Of a stretch of DNA of 64,000 nt, positions 8,938 through 17,084 are shown one piece after another; the first letter of the stretch is position 1; every line of letters begins with the position of its first letter. The DNA is taken from assembly GCA_947497495.1 (NCBI GenBank), contig CANMGT010000011.1, positions 1-64,000 on the forward strand, in the 5' to 3' direction. The notes under the pieces are model-generated. The model was given only the letters and a program-made list of their open reading frames with translations. It did not search any database and was not told the DNA's origin. The stretch is from an uncultured Lentibacter sp. Lineage in GTDB: Bacteria > Pseudomonadota > Alphaproteobacteria > Rhodobacterales > Rhodobacteraceae. A program made the position numbers and the translations under genes.

Positions 8938-9193
8938 CGCCAAATTCAAGATGGTGCTTGAACAGACCTGGCCAGATGTTGAAATACCGTGCTTCGGGTC
9001 CAAGAGGAGTGATGCGGGTGGAGACCAGAATAGCTTCCGGCTCGCCTTCGCGCAGATAGATGCACTGGTAGCGCGGCTTGCCATCGTCCGTGAACCCCAC
9101 GAGCTCATACCGACAGCGGAACGCAATACTTCTTTTTTGAAGGTCTTTGACCCCATCCAGTGTGATCAAGATCTGATTGCGTGCGATCGGCAT
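8879..9193 (-). CDS. Hypothetical protein, first gene of the virB operon
   Basis: A 104-residue soluble product without signal peptide or membrane segment, with mixed beta-type composition (IAFRCRYELVGFTDDGKPRYQCIYLREGE). A strong ribosome-binding site (GGGGAG) lies upstream of its ATG. The end overlaps virB1. I do not recognise the family. Being first in the transfer operon it could be a regulator or accessory, but nothing in the sequence shows this. The gap to the divergent gene at 9326 must hold the operon promoter. Confidence 0.75.
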   Translation of the reverse strand: MPIARNQILITLDGVKDLQKRSIAFRCRYELVGFTDDGKPRYQCIYLREGEPEAILVSTRITPLGPEARYFNIWPGLFKHHLEFGDGRDLRFGADYNITLEGNI

Positions 9194-9325
9194 TTGGACT
9201 CTCCCCGTGAGAGCCCTTCTAGTCTGCTCGATCTAAAGCGGAAAGACACATTGAGTCAATATGATATATTGCAGAAAAAGACATTATGCGTAAAGCTGCC
9301 TCAAAACCTAAGTGTGGAGGACCCG

Positions 9326-9886
9326 ATGACTAAGCATGTGGTAGCACTAATATTCGGATTGGCGGCAGCTTTTGGCACCCCCCAAAAGGCGCGCGCCTAT
9401 GATATAGACTGTGCGATCATGCTCTGCATGGCGGGAGGATTTCCTCCGAGTGCGGTTTGTGCGCGGGCATATAGAACGATGATCCGACGCATCACTCCCT
9501 GGCCAGTGCGACCGCCGTTTGGGGTCTGCACCTTCGCAGCCATTCCGGTTGAGTTGGGGGGGCTAGGTGGAGACACAGAGCTCGACACCTCCTTGCCCGA
9601 GTTTGACTGGCTTAACAAAACGCGAGTGATTTGGTGGAACTTGCAAAGGGAAGGCGAACGAGAAGGGGGGCCTTGGTTCAATTGGAGCATTCGGTCTTGC
9701 GATGGTGAAAACAAGTACTGCAAAACTATTGAGCGAGTAAGTCGCTCGCAGAACCCTCCGACCGGCCGGTTCACATCGGAGAATGGGCAGCTAATTATGC
9801 GTCCGAGCTTTAGAAGTCGAGGTGTGATACTAGAATTTGGCGACTACAAGGGTAATATGAACAGCTCGGAATGGTTCTTCTACTGA
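9326..9886 (+). CDS. Exported Cys/Trp-rich hypothetical protein next to transfer genes
   Basis: A 186-residue product with a signal peptide (VVALIFGLAAAFGTPQKARA). The mature region opens with DIDCAIMLCMAGGFPPSAVC, is rich in Trp and has several Cys (VCTF, RSCDGENKYC), suggesting disulfide-bonded structure. GGAGG lies five bases before the ATG. From memory, similar proteins accompany virB loci in alphaproteobacterial mobile elements, but I cannot name a function. It is divergent from the virB operon across a 132-base gap. Confidence 0.75.
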   Translation: MTKHVVALIFGLAAAFGTPQKARAYDIDCAIMLCMAGGFPPSAVCARAYRTMIRRITPWPVRPPFGVCTFAAIPVELGGLGGDTELDTSLPEFDWLNKTRVIWWNLQREGEREGGPWFNWSIRSCDGENKYCKTIERVSRSQNPPTGRFTSENGQLIMRPSFRSRGVILEFGDYKGNMNSSEWFFY

Positions 9887-10114
9887 TCAATTGGTATCGG
9901 GTTGGTTGACCGAACACTGTCGAATTGAAATTGAACTTTCGTCAACATCGGCAGGGTCGATATGCCACGAACGTAAGACATCGCCATTATCCCAACGGTA
10001 GTCAGTGCAAACATGTAGCTCTGATCCATTGCTGAGCAAGTAACCTCTTTGGAAAGGGTAACCCCATTTCTTCAAACTCATAACTGCAAACTTCAATTTA
10101 CCTAGGAAAATCAA
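9887..10114 (-). CDS. Small hypothetical protein
   Basis: A possible 75-codon gene. The product has plausible soluble-protein composition (KWGYPFQRGYLLSNGSELHV, CTDYRWDNGDVLRSW), with an internal Met at residue 12 as an alternative start. It ends directly against the end of the convergent gene and lies between that gene and the XRE regulator on the same strand. No family recognised; coding status is uncertain. Confidence 0.4.
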   Translation of the reverse strand: MIFLGKLKFAVMSLKKWGYPFQRGYLLSNGSELHVCTDYRWDNGDVLRSWHIDPADVDESSISIRQCSVNQPDTN

Positions 10115-10144
10115 TGAGGAAGAACAAGTGAGGTTGACGTTTTG

Positions 10145-10375
10145 TTAGCTACGACGTGCAACGATTTCGTCGGGATCGACATCCAATGCCACTGCAATCT
10201 TTTCAAGCGTGTCCATCGAAAGGGAGTATTTGGCGTTTTCAATCATTCCAATGTACCCCCGATCAAGCCCAGCCTCGAAAGACAAAGCTTCTTGACTTAG
10301 GCCGCGAGCGTGCCTGATTTTCTTTAAGTTCAATCCAACGCGTTCTCGCAAGATAAATGGCTTTAACTGACGCAT
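10145..10375 (-). CDS. XRE-family HTH regulator
   Basis: A 76-residue single-domain helix-turn-helix protein. The motif LKKIRHARGLSQEALSFEAG, then LDRGYIGMIENAKYSLSMDTL and a final helix IAVALDVDPDEIV match the Cro/C1 fold over residues ~14-72. Start MRQLKPF was chosen because the longer in-frame ATG adds 27 residues outside the fold. Such small XRE proteins often control transfer operons or restriction genes. Its location between virB and the metal genes suggests a plasmid-transfer repressor, which is inference. Confidence 0.85.
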   Translation of the reverse strand: MRQLKPFILRERVGLNLKKIRHARGLSQEALSFEAGLDRGYIGMIENAKYSLSMDTLEKIAVALDVDPDEIVARRS

Positions 10376-10582
10376 GTTCGCGACTGAGTATACTCTACAA
10401 AACCTCAGGTTGAGGGAAAAGCTGGCTACTATCGAGCCACCGGTGCCTTGTCGCAAAGTTTGATGGCGATTTTAGAAACCTCATTTGAAACAGAAAGACC
10501 TTAATTTGCGAATGCTACATCTGCCTGAGCAAATGTAGCATTCCGAGGCCAACATTGAGCTATAAGACCCCAGTTTAGTTAT

Positions 10583-10870
10583 TCACGCGTGTTCTCTTGA
10601 AGAAAAATAGTTGAAAAGAGGCCCAAAAATCAGGGCGACGAACCAGCCATAGGCAAACGCTTCGACTAACCCTAGAATAAAGCTTGGCCAACTCATCCAA
10701 GTAATCCAAGGGAATAGCGGCAACCAAGCTTGGTACATCGATGCGCCGCTGAAAAGGAGCCCAAAGGCCACGCAAATGGCAAAGGTCAGCCCAAAAAATA
10801 TCCCAAGGCTCCACCCCAAAGCCTTAACGGGGATCTGGGAGTTGGTTCTCTCAATCAGTTGTGTGCTCAT
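10583..10870 (-). CDS. DUF5676-like small membrane protein
   Basis: A 95-residue inner-membrane protein with two or three hydrophobic segments (LGWSLGIFFGLTFAICVAFGLL, ILGLVEAFAYGWFVALIFGPLF). It resembles the DUF5676 family, which is common beside heavy-metal ATPases; function unknown. It is preceded by an ECF-type promoter (10933-10962) that matches the one before the Cys-rich/CopA unit, so it probably belongs to the same sigma-factor regulon. Confidence 0.7.
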   Translation of the reverse strand: MSTQLIERTNSQIPVKALGWSLGIFFGLTFAICVAFGLLFSGASMYQAWLPLFPWITWMSWPSFILGLVEAFAYGWFVALIFGPLFNYFSSREHA

Positions 10871-10932
10871 TGTATCTCTCCTATTTGCGGCGCAGTCAAA
10901 TCCGATGAGGTCAGATTGAACGCTCTCAATAC

Positions 10933-10962
10933 AGTAGACGCTTGCACCGATTGATCATTACA
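10933..10962 (-). promoter_or_regulatory. Putative ECF sigma promoter (copy 1)
   Basis: On the minus strand: TGTAATG, 15-base spacer, CGTCTACT. The same two blocks with the same spacer occur at 16080-16109. The pattern (T/G-rich -35 and CGTC-type -10) is what group IV sigma factors recognise. It lies 63 bases upstream of the DUF5676-like gene start, and a sigma factor gene begins 100 bases beyond it. Confidence 0.65.
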
Positions 10963-11058
10963 AAGAATGAGGAAAGAAAACTTTGCCGTTAGGAAGTTTA
11001 TTGAAAGATCGAGGGACTAAACATCGCCGGCACAAGTATTGAATTTGTAGCATTAGCT

Positions 11059-11688
11059 CTATGTTGTATCGTCGTGACGACCAAGGGGCGGACAAGAGCA
11101 GTCGTCAAACCCATGCTTGCAACAGCACCCACAATGTTCCAACAGAAGATCACGTAATGCTGCGCGCGCTCGATGAATACGCACGCCCAACGCCCCAACA
11201 GTTACCTCTAAATCCCTTGCTACAGATCGCCGCTCTTCGTCGTCTAAATCCACGCGGCGTATCAACTCGCTTTGGTCGTGACGCATGGTTGGGACCAGCT
11301 CTGTTACACACTTACAAACATAGATAAATTCCTCGAGCCCATCTTCACTGACCTCAACGCTTTTCTGCTCACTTTCAAATGCAGCGCTTAGCCTGCGATT
11401 GCGCCCCGTTTTGCGGTAGTGATCATTCAAGGTCGAGCGCAAAACTGCATAGAGCCAAGCATTCAGCCTGTCTGCTTCACGTAACTGATCTTTGCGACTG
11501 ATGACCCTTAAGCAGAACTCTTGAAGTACGTCTTCGGCTTCGGCCGAGTTACCTAAGCGATTGATGAGAAAACCGAGGAATCGTTTACGGTTCGCAGAAA
11601 GCGCTTCTAACGATGTATGAGTAGGTTGAGTTCGGTTTACCGTTTCCAGTTTGTTTTGTTCCAGATGCGTTGCCCCCTGATTGCTCAC
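11059..11688 (-). CDS. CorE-like metal-sensing ECF sigma factor
   Basis: A 209-residue group IV sigma factor. Region 2 spans ~30-95 (AEDVLQEFCLRVI, LNAWLYAVLRSTLNDHYRK) and region 4 ~130-182 (SVARDLEVTVGALGVRIHRARAALRDLL). Between them is a CxC pair (C125, C127) and the tail after region 4 is Cys-rich (C186, C188, C189, C190, C197, C199). This linker CxC plus C-terminal Cys cluster is the hallmark of CorE-type factors, which bind metal themselves instead of using an anti-sigma factor. No anti-sigma gene lies nearby, which fits. The adjoining CopA-type ATPase suggests copper or a similar metal as signal. Confidence 0.88.
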   Translation of the reverse strand: MSNQGATHLEQNKLETVNRTQPTHTSLEALSANRKRFLGFLINRLGNSAEAEDVLQEFCLRVISRKDQLREADRLNAWLYAVLRSTLNDHYRKTGRNRRLSAAFESEQKSVEVSEDGLEEFIYVCKCVTELVPTMRHDQSELIRRVDLDDEERRSVARDLEVTVGALGVRIHRARAALRDLLLEHCGCCCKHGFDDCSCPPLGRHDDTT

Positions 11689-11842
11689 AAGTTCAGTTCA
11701 TTGCGATCATCGCATAAGCAAAGCCAATCCGCCAACTAAACGTCTAAAAATAAAACCGGGCACTACAGTAAATGTGATCACTGCTCCATACGAATGAATA
11801 TACCCTGTTGTTTGGAAATGAGGCTTCCTCAGAAAGTAGACG

Positions 11843-13168
11843 CTAATGGTCTTCACTGTCTGGTTGCGCAGTCCAACGCGATAAATATACCCGCTCGTAG
11901 GCAAAGACAACCGCTATGGCGATGGCAGCATAGAGCACGATCCTTGGATCCGTCTCTAGCTTCATGCTTGTGAACGCCGCCAAAATTACCGCGTCAAACG
12001 ACAATGCGCACAGCAAAATGAACCCATTTGCATCAATCTCATGACGCAAGTACCGAAATACGCCCCAGTGAACCAGCATGTCCATTATCAAATAGAAAAA
12101 CGCACCAAGTGATGCGATGCGGCTAAGGTCAAAGAAGACCGCCAGAGTTGAGGCAAGAACCACTGTATAAACGAGCGAATGGCTGCGAATTGAGCCTGAC
12201 ATACCAAAGTGACTGTGGGGGATCATTTTCATCTCGGTTAGCATCGCTAACATACGCGAAACAGCAAAAACGCTGGCTAACACACCTGATGCTGTCGCCA
12301 CTACAGCGATCACAATCGTAAAATAGAAACCCGTCTGGCCAAATGCTGGGGCCGCAGCTTCGGCGAGTGAATAATCCTTGGCAGCAACAATTCGGTCGAT
12401 TGTCAGAGTTGACCCAACAGCAAATGCCACCAATAAATATACGATAACGCAGATAGCAATTGAGATCATGATGGCGCGACCAACGTTCCGGTGAGGATCC
12501 GTTACCTCTCCACCACTGTTTGTGATCGTCGTGAAGCCTTTGAACGCAAGAATTGAAAGAGCAACTGAGGCTACAAAACCTGTCGTTGTATAGCCATTGG
12601 GGCTACTTCCGGCATCTGGAAAACTGAATCCACTCGACCATAGAGCTACAATGCCGAATAGAGCGATGCCGCCAATCTTCGCAACTGCTAGGACTATCGA
12701 CATTAGGCCCACCGACTTATTGCCAGATACGTTAACGAGAAATGCAAACAAGATCACGCCGACAGCAAAAATAGGCACTAATGGGCCTCCCGTAATGTCG
12801 AACGGGCGTAAAATATATGTAGCAAATGTTCGCGCAACGAGGCTCTCAGAGATGATCATCGAAAGTGCCATCAAAAGAGCGGCACCAGCTGCCAGAGCCC
12901 CCGGTCCGTATGCTTTTTGCAAGATCATCGCAATCCCGCCAGATGACGGCCAAGCGCTGGACATCTTGATATAGCTGTAAGCGCTAAAGGACGTTATGAT
13001 TGCCCCGAGCAGGAATGACAACGCAAAGTATGATCCCGCAAGTTGGGCAATTTGGCCAGTAAGTGCCAAAATACCCGCCCCAATCATGACACCAGTACCC
13101 ATGCCCACAGCGCTGCTCAGGCTGATAGAACCCTTGTTCGCTGCCGCGCCACTATGTGCATGCCTCAT
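11843..13168 (-). CDS. APC-family permease
   Basis: A 441-residue protein with about twelve membrane helices. It begins with the APC signature GMGTGVMIGAGILALTG (helix 1 unwound region), and has AFKGFTTITNSGGEVTDPHRNVGRAI in the middle, typical of amino-acid/polyamine/cation transporters. The substrate cannot be read from sequence. It is in line with the CopA-type ATPase gene upstream (37-base gap), so it may import a metal-chelating or thiol amino acid during metal stress; that is inference. Confidence 0.88.
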   Translation of the reverse strand: MRHAHSGAAANKGSISLSSAVGMGTGVMIGAGILALTGQIAQLAGSYFALSFLLGAIITSFSAYSYIKMSSAWPSSGGIAMILQKAYGPGALAAGAALLMALSMIISESLVARTFATYILRPFDITGGPLVPIFAVGVILFAFLVNVSGNKSVGLMSIVLAVAKIGGIALFGIVALWSSGFSFPDAGSSPNGYTTTGFVASVALSILAFKGFTTITNSGGEVTDPHRNVGRAIMISIAICVIVYLLVAFAVGSTLTIDRIVAAKDYSLAEAAAPAFGQTGFYFTIVIAVVATASGVLASVFAVSRMLAMLTEMKMIPHSHFGMSGSIRSHSLVYTVVLASTLAVFFDLSRIASLGAFFYLIMDMLVHWGVFRYLRHEIDANGFILLCALSFDAVILAAFTSMKLETDPRIVLYAAIAIAVVFAYERVYLSRWTAQPDSEDH

Positions 13169-13205
13169 TCTAGTTCCTCATCTCGAGTTTTTCGTTTTAG
13201 TGTCT

Positions 13206-15545
13206 TTAGATTTTGGCAGTTCGCAAACGCAGTGCATTAAGAACGACCGAGATGGATGAAGCGCTCATTGCAAAAGCGGCAAACATCGGGCTGATCAGAA
13301 TTCCAAAGAAAGGAAACAAGATGCCAGCCGCTACAGGGACTCCTGCAGTGTTGTAAACCAACGCGAAGAACAAGTTCTGGCGAATGTTACGCATAGTAGC
13401 ACTTGCTAAGCGTCGCGCCCGGACGATGCCATCGAGGTTGCCTTTCAACAACGTAATTCCTGCGCTTTCAATTGCGACATCGGCCCCAGTCCCCATCGCG
13501 ATGCCAACGTCAGCCTGCGCTAGTGCCGGTGCGTCATTTACTCCGTCACCAGCCATGGCGACTTTTGCGCCCGATTCCTGCAATTCGCGCACGATCCGCG
13601 CCTTATCTTGCGGCAACACATCGGCGCGGATTTCGTCTATTCCCAAACGGGCTCCAATGGCTTTGGCTGTACGTTCGTTGTCGCCCGTCGCCATGATGAT
13701 GCGAAAGCCGAGTGAATGCAGTGCTTTTAGCGCTGCGGGGGTTGTTTCTTTGACCGGGTCCGCAACGCTGACCAGACCAGCAATGATCCCGTCAAGAACG
13801 ACAAACATAACCGTTTCACCTTCGTCTCGCCGCTGGTTGGCTTTGTCTATCAGGTCACCACCCTCAAGACCCATGTCGGTGATCAATGCCCGATTACCAA
13901 GGGCTACTTTTTTGCCGTCAACAACGCCTTTCACACCTTTCCCTGTAACCGCTTCAAAGTCGGTAGCCGTGACCATGGCTACACCACGGTCTTCAGCTCC
14001 TCGCACAATCGCTTCTGCCAACGGATGCTCCGAGCCTCGCTCAAGCGACGCTGCTAGATGTAGCACCTCGGCTTCGCTGTGGCTTGCTTCTGGCAGGATA
14101 GCGACCAGCTTTGGCTTACCTTCAGTTAATGTGCCTGTTTTATCGATGATGAGCGTGTCGACTTTCTCAAACCGCTCAAGCGCTTCGGCGTTCTTGATAA
14201 GAACACCAGCTTGAGCGCCACGTCCTGTAGCGGTCATGATTGACATCGGCGTGGCCAAACCCAAGGCGCAAGGGCACGCGATAATTAGAACAGCAACAGC
14301 TGAGATCAACGCATAAGACAAAGCCGGTGCCGGTCCCCAAACCGCCCAAGCAGCAAATGCAAGGAGTGCAATCAAAATCACGATAGGCACAAAGAAGCCG
14401 GCAACTTGATCTGCGTATTTTTGTATAGGCGCACGGCTGCGCTGAGCACTAGACACCATCTCTACAATTTGGGACAGCATCGTATCAGCCCCAACACGCG
14501 TTGCCGCAATGACAAGGCTACCAGTGCCATTGATAGTCGCTCCTGTCACAACATCACCAGTAACCTTCTCGACAGGTACCGGTTCGCCTGTGATCATGCT
14601 TTCGTCAACTGACGACCGCCCACTTGCAACTGTGCCATCAACCGGAACCTTATCTCCTGGACGGACACGCAGATTGTCTCCAACTTGGACATCCTCCAGT
14701 GGTATTTCTTCTTCCGTGCCATCGATGCGGATTACGTGGGCCGTTTTCGCGGCCATGTCCAGAAGTGCACGGATTGCTTTACCAGTGCCTTCGCGTGCTC
14801 GCAGTTCCATTACTTGGCCCAATAAAACCAAAGTAACGATGACTGCAGCGGCTTCAAAGTAAACGCCAACATTGCCGTCAACATCTCGAAATCCACTTGG
14901 GAAAACCGAAGGGATCAAAACGGCAACGATACTAAAAATCCAGGCTGCCATGACGCCCATAGCAATTAGTGAAAACATGTTCAGGTTCATCGTTTTGAAA
15001 GAGTTCCACCCACGAACCAGGAACGGCCAGCCGCTATAAAGGACAACAGGCGTACCAAGGATCAATTCAATCCACAACGTGGCCCGTTCACCGAATACTT
15101 CGCGTACGGGTAGGCCAAGATAGGGGCCCATTGTCAGGATTAGCAACGGAATTGTAAGAGCTGCCCCAATCCAGAACCGCTGCGTAAAATCGATTAATTC
15201 AGGATTTGGGCCTGCATTCATCGCACTCGACTCTAACTCCAGTCCCATACCACAAATCGGACAAGACCCAGCATGGGGTTGACGGACATCTGGGTGCATC
15301 GGACAAGTATAAACGGGTCCAGCAAATCCGACCGGAACGATGTCTAAATCACCTGTCGGCTTTTTCTGGAGGGCAGTATGATCGTGATGACAGTGATCTG
15401 CATGGGCACTTTCTTCTGCTTCCCGGTTTGGTACCAGATGCATACCACAAGTGGGGCAATCTCCCGGTCCGTCTTGCTGAACCTCGGGGTGCATCGGGCA
15501 AACATAAAGCAACGTATCTGCGTGCGAATGAATGTGCTGTGTCAT
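13206..15545 (-). CDS. copA: Copper-type P1B ATPase with two Cys/Met/His metal-binding motifs
   Basis: A 779-residue P1B-type ATPase that exports metal (probably Cu+ or Ag+) from the cytoplasm. The N-terminus lacks the usual HMA domain. It has two YxCPMHPxV...CPxCGM motifs (residues ~14-36 and ~79-101) separated by a His-rich stretch (HADHCHHDH). Core motifs: CPC at ~424 in [18 protein letters not shown] at ~466, [11 protein letters not shown] near the C-terminus. Eight membrane helices are expected. Helix 6 CPC and downstream [10 protein letters not shown] support the copper subgroup. The exact symbol in this organism is not certain. Confidence 0.93.
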   Translation of the reverse strand: MTQHIHSHADTLLYVCPMHPEVQQDGPGDCPTCGMHLVPNREAEESAHADHCHHDHTALQKKPTGDLDIVPVGFAGPVYTCPMHPDVRQPHAGSCPICGMGLELESSAMNAGPNPELIDFTQRFWIGAALTIPLLILTMGPYLGLPVREVFGERATLWIELILGTPVVLYSGWPFLVRGWNSFKTMNLNMFSLIAMGVMAAWIFSIVAVLIPSVFPSGFRDVDGNVGVYFEAAAVIVTLVLLGQVMELRAREGTGKAIRALLDMAAKTAHVIRIDGTEEEIPLEDVQVGDNLRVRPGDKVPVDGTVASGRSSVDESMITGEPVPVEKVTGDVVTGATINGTGSLVIAATRVGADTMLSQIVEMVSSAQRSRAPIQKYADQVAGFFVPIVILIALLAFAAWAVWGPAPALSYALISAVAVLIIACPCALGLATPMSIMTATGRGAQAGVLIKNAEALERFEKVDTLIIDKTGTLTEGKPKLVAILPEASHSEAEVLHLAASLERGSEHPLAEAIVRGAEDRGVAMVTATDFEAVTGKGVKGVVDGKKVALGNRALITDMGLEGGDLIDKANQRRDEGETVMFVVLDGIIAGLVSVADPVKETTPAALKALHSLGFRIIMATGDNERTAKAIGARLGIDEIRADVLPQDKARIVRELQESGAKVAMAGDGVNDAPALAQADVGIAMGTGADVAIESAGITLLKGNLDGIVRARRLASATMRNIRQNLFFALVYNTAGVPVAAGILFPFFGILISPMFAAFAMSASSISVVLNALRLRTAKI

Positions 15546-15569
15546 CGATTGTTCCTTTGGTGCGGCGCA

Positions 15570-15808
15570 TCAAACATGACAAATCGCCTTGTTTCTATAG
15601 GTTGCAGTTTGGCTGTTGACGAAGGTGTCTCTGTAGCTGTTCCCCAGCGATCTGGCTCGTTGCACGAGGTCTCGAATTTGCTTACTCGACTGCCCAAACC
15701 GTTGGGTTGCCGCACAGTGATACAGAAGGCATAGCTCTTTGAGGGCAGCCTCCGCTTGGCTAGGGTAGGGGAAAGAGTTGCGGCTATGAAAAGCGAAATG
15801 AACGTCAC
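15570..15808 (-). pseudogene. Possible frameshifted small exported-protein gene
   Basis: A GTG at 15808 preceded by AGGAG opens a signal-peptide-like sequence (MTFISLFIAATLSPTLA). The same frame then loses protein-like composition. In another frame, downstream sequence reads YPSQAEAALKELCLLYHC and QIRDLVQRARSLGNSYRD, which looks like a genuine helical protein and stops at 15570. A single frameshift would join the two. No family recognised. It precedes the CopA-type gene by 25 bases. Confidence 0.22.
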
Positions 15809-15859
15809 CTTGTGTCTCCTGTTGTCTATGTCCGCCTATTCAACCAATAAACTACCGAG

Positions 15860-16045
15860 CTATTTCTCATTGCAGCAGCTGTGAACCGATTCATCAGAAC
15901 TCGATTTCGCAGCTGCATGTTGTTGGTCTGCCGCAGGTTTACTGGAGTTGATTGTATCGTTTTGAATTTCTTGTGACGGTCTGCAACAACAGCTTTTCTG
16001 CGCCGGGTGTTCTTTGTCGGCCGATGAATTTATTGGCGCATTCAT
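15860..16045 (-). CDS. Small Cys-rich protein, probable metal-binding
   Basis: A 61-residue soluble protein with a CCC motif (KSCCCRPSQ) near residue 20 and a CC near the C-terminus (HSCCNEK). The rest is Ser/Lys/Gln-rich and looks unstructured. GGAG lies ten bases before the ATG. It follows an ECF-type promoter (16080-16109) and is upstream of the CopA-type gene on the same strand, so it may be a cytoplasmic metal buffer or donor for the pump. Function is inferred from Cys content and position only. Confidence 0.65.
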   Translation of the reverse strand: MNAPINSSADKEHPAQKSCCCRPSQEIQNDTINSSKPAADQQHAAAKSSSDESVHSCCNEK

Positions 16046-16079
16046 GAGCTTAGTTCTCCATTCCGATTGGGTTGTAATA

Positions 16080-16109
16080 AGTAGACGTTCGAAGCTGCAT
16101 AGCATTACA
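16080..16109 (-). promoter_or_regulatory. Putative ECF sigma promoter (copy 2)
   Basis: Minus strand: TGTAATG, 15-base spacer, CGTCTACT, identical in both blocks and spacer length to 10933-10962. It lies 35 bases upstream of the Cys-rich small protein start and so probably drives that gene and the CopA-type gene. Spacer sequences of the two copies are unrelated, which argues for functional conservation and against simple duplication. Confidence 0.7.
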
Positions 16110-16293
16110 TAAAAACATGAGAGCGGCATCGCCCGCCCACTTTAGGCAAAGCTTGTTGCAGCATGCTGGCAGCAGATAACAAGAGATTCCGATCAGCTTG
16201 ATGGACATTCTTTCAGTTATTGCACTTGCAGAACGGCCAACGCCAAGTTCGCTATCTGGCTCGACAGAGCCATGAGAAATGGTATGCCAAGCT

Positions 16294-16327
16294 GTGGGCG
16301 GCCGCGGTTCTTACCTTGGCCGCCCAC
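16294..16327. terminator. GC-rich 10-bp hairpin between divergent metal genes
   Basis: Perfect inverted repeat GTGGGCGGCC / GGCCGCCCAC with a 14-base loop. It lies downstream of the EF-hand gene stop on the minus strand; on the plus strand it is followed by TGTTTT. Likely a transcription terminator, although the T-run is short. Confidence 0.5.
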
Positions 16328-16376
16328 TGTTTTCCACTTTGCGATGCGCCGTGTGGCGTTACTTGCGTCCGCAAAG

Positions 16377-16652
16377 TTACTTGTTGCCACCGTTCATCAT
16401 CATGTTTGCATTGGCGTGCATAGATTTGTGATGCTCAACAACTTCGGCGCGGCTGATGGTGCCGTCACCATTTAGATCAAGGTGTTCGAAACCTCCATTC
16501 ATCATCATTGCAGAAAAATTGTCTGAATCATGGTTTGCCATGCCGTGATGGTCGGAAAGACTATCATCTTGGGGAGGGGAGTCAGCGAAGGCTACACCGC
16601 CTGCTGAAAGGGCCCCAATCAACGTGACAGCTTTGAAGATACTAAGTTTCAT
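16377..16652 (-). CDS. Exported single EF-hand protein
   Basis: A 91-residue exported protein: signal peptide ending VAFA, mature start DSPPQDDS, one canonical EF-hand loop DLNGDGTISRAE at residues 59-70, plus Met/His/Asn-rich flanks (MMMNGG twice, HHGM). EF-hand loops bind calcium; the Met/His runs could bind copper. It is paralogous to 52458-52742, which shares the signal region and ADSPP start. A conserved motif sits ~80 bases upstream (16731-16753). Confidence 0.82.
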   Translation of the reverse strand: MKLSIFKAVTLIGALSAGGVAFADSPPQDDSLSDHHGMANHDSDNFSAMMMNGGFEHLDLNGDGTISRAEVVEHHKSMHANANMMMNGGNK

Positions 16653-16730
16653 TGTGATTTATCCTTTTGTTTGGTTGCTCGTGAGCCCAATATGACTATG
16701 CCTTGAGAGAGAACAATTGCTTGAGGCGGG

Positions 16731-16753
16731 CAGTTTGTAACCGCCTGTCGCAA
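16731..16753 (-). promoter_or_regulatory. Conserved upstream motif of EF-hand genes (copy 1)
   Basis: Minus strand TTGCGACAGGCGGTTACAAA. Near-identical motifs lie at the same distance (~75 bases) before the EF-hand genes at 50269 and 52458. Copy 2 lies in the divergent promoter of an OmpR-type response regulator, so this is probably that regulator's binding site. Confidence 0.6.
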
Positions 16754-17084
16754 TCAGTGCATTTGATACTTTGCGTTACAATTTATGGGAGATTTTGCTT
16801 ACACCTGAAGCACATAACTGCCTGACGAATGTAAAAAGGTAGGCATCCAGATTTCAACCGAACTATTGGACCAGGCCCGAACATCTTGCTCCGGACAACC
16901 GCCGAGACCAATTCGAAAATCCGTCAGCAGGTTGCAGATGTTCTGTTTGTTGAAAACTGATGTTTCTGGTGATGCTGGCCTTTATGCCTCGGCCCAAAAC
17001 CCACTCGCGGCACCTTTGAAATGCTAGTCCGTCGACTACTGGAGAAGCGGAAGGAACATTCCGATAGCTAGACGCGGTGCGCCT
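16754..17084. other. Intergenic region without recognised genes
   Basis: 331 bases between the EF-hand promoter motif and the end of the AlkD-like gene. All reading frames are short and of non-coding composition. Apart from an AT-richer part near 16760-16840 that may be the far upstream end of the EF-hand promoter, I see nothing definable. Confidence 0.5.

Noticed and set aside
11833..11840. A third CGTCTACT block on the minus strand upstream of the sigma factor gene
   Set aside because: The TGTAATG block is absent at the required distance, so it is not counted as a promoter of the ECF set.
11707..11910. A 67-codon minus-strand frame between the sigma factor and the APC permease
   Set aside because: It overlaps the permease end in another frame, has no ribosome-binding site and poor composition; most likely chance.
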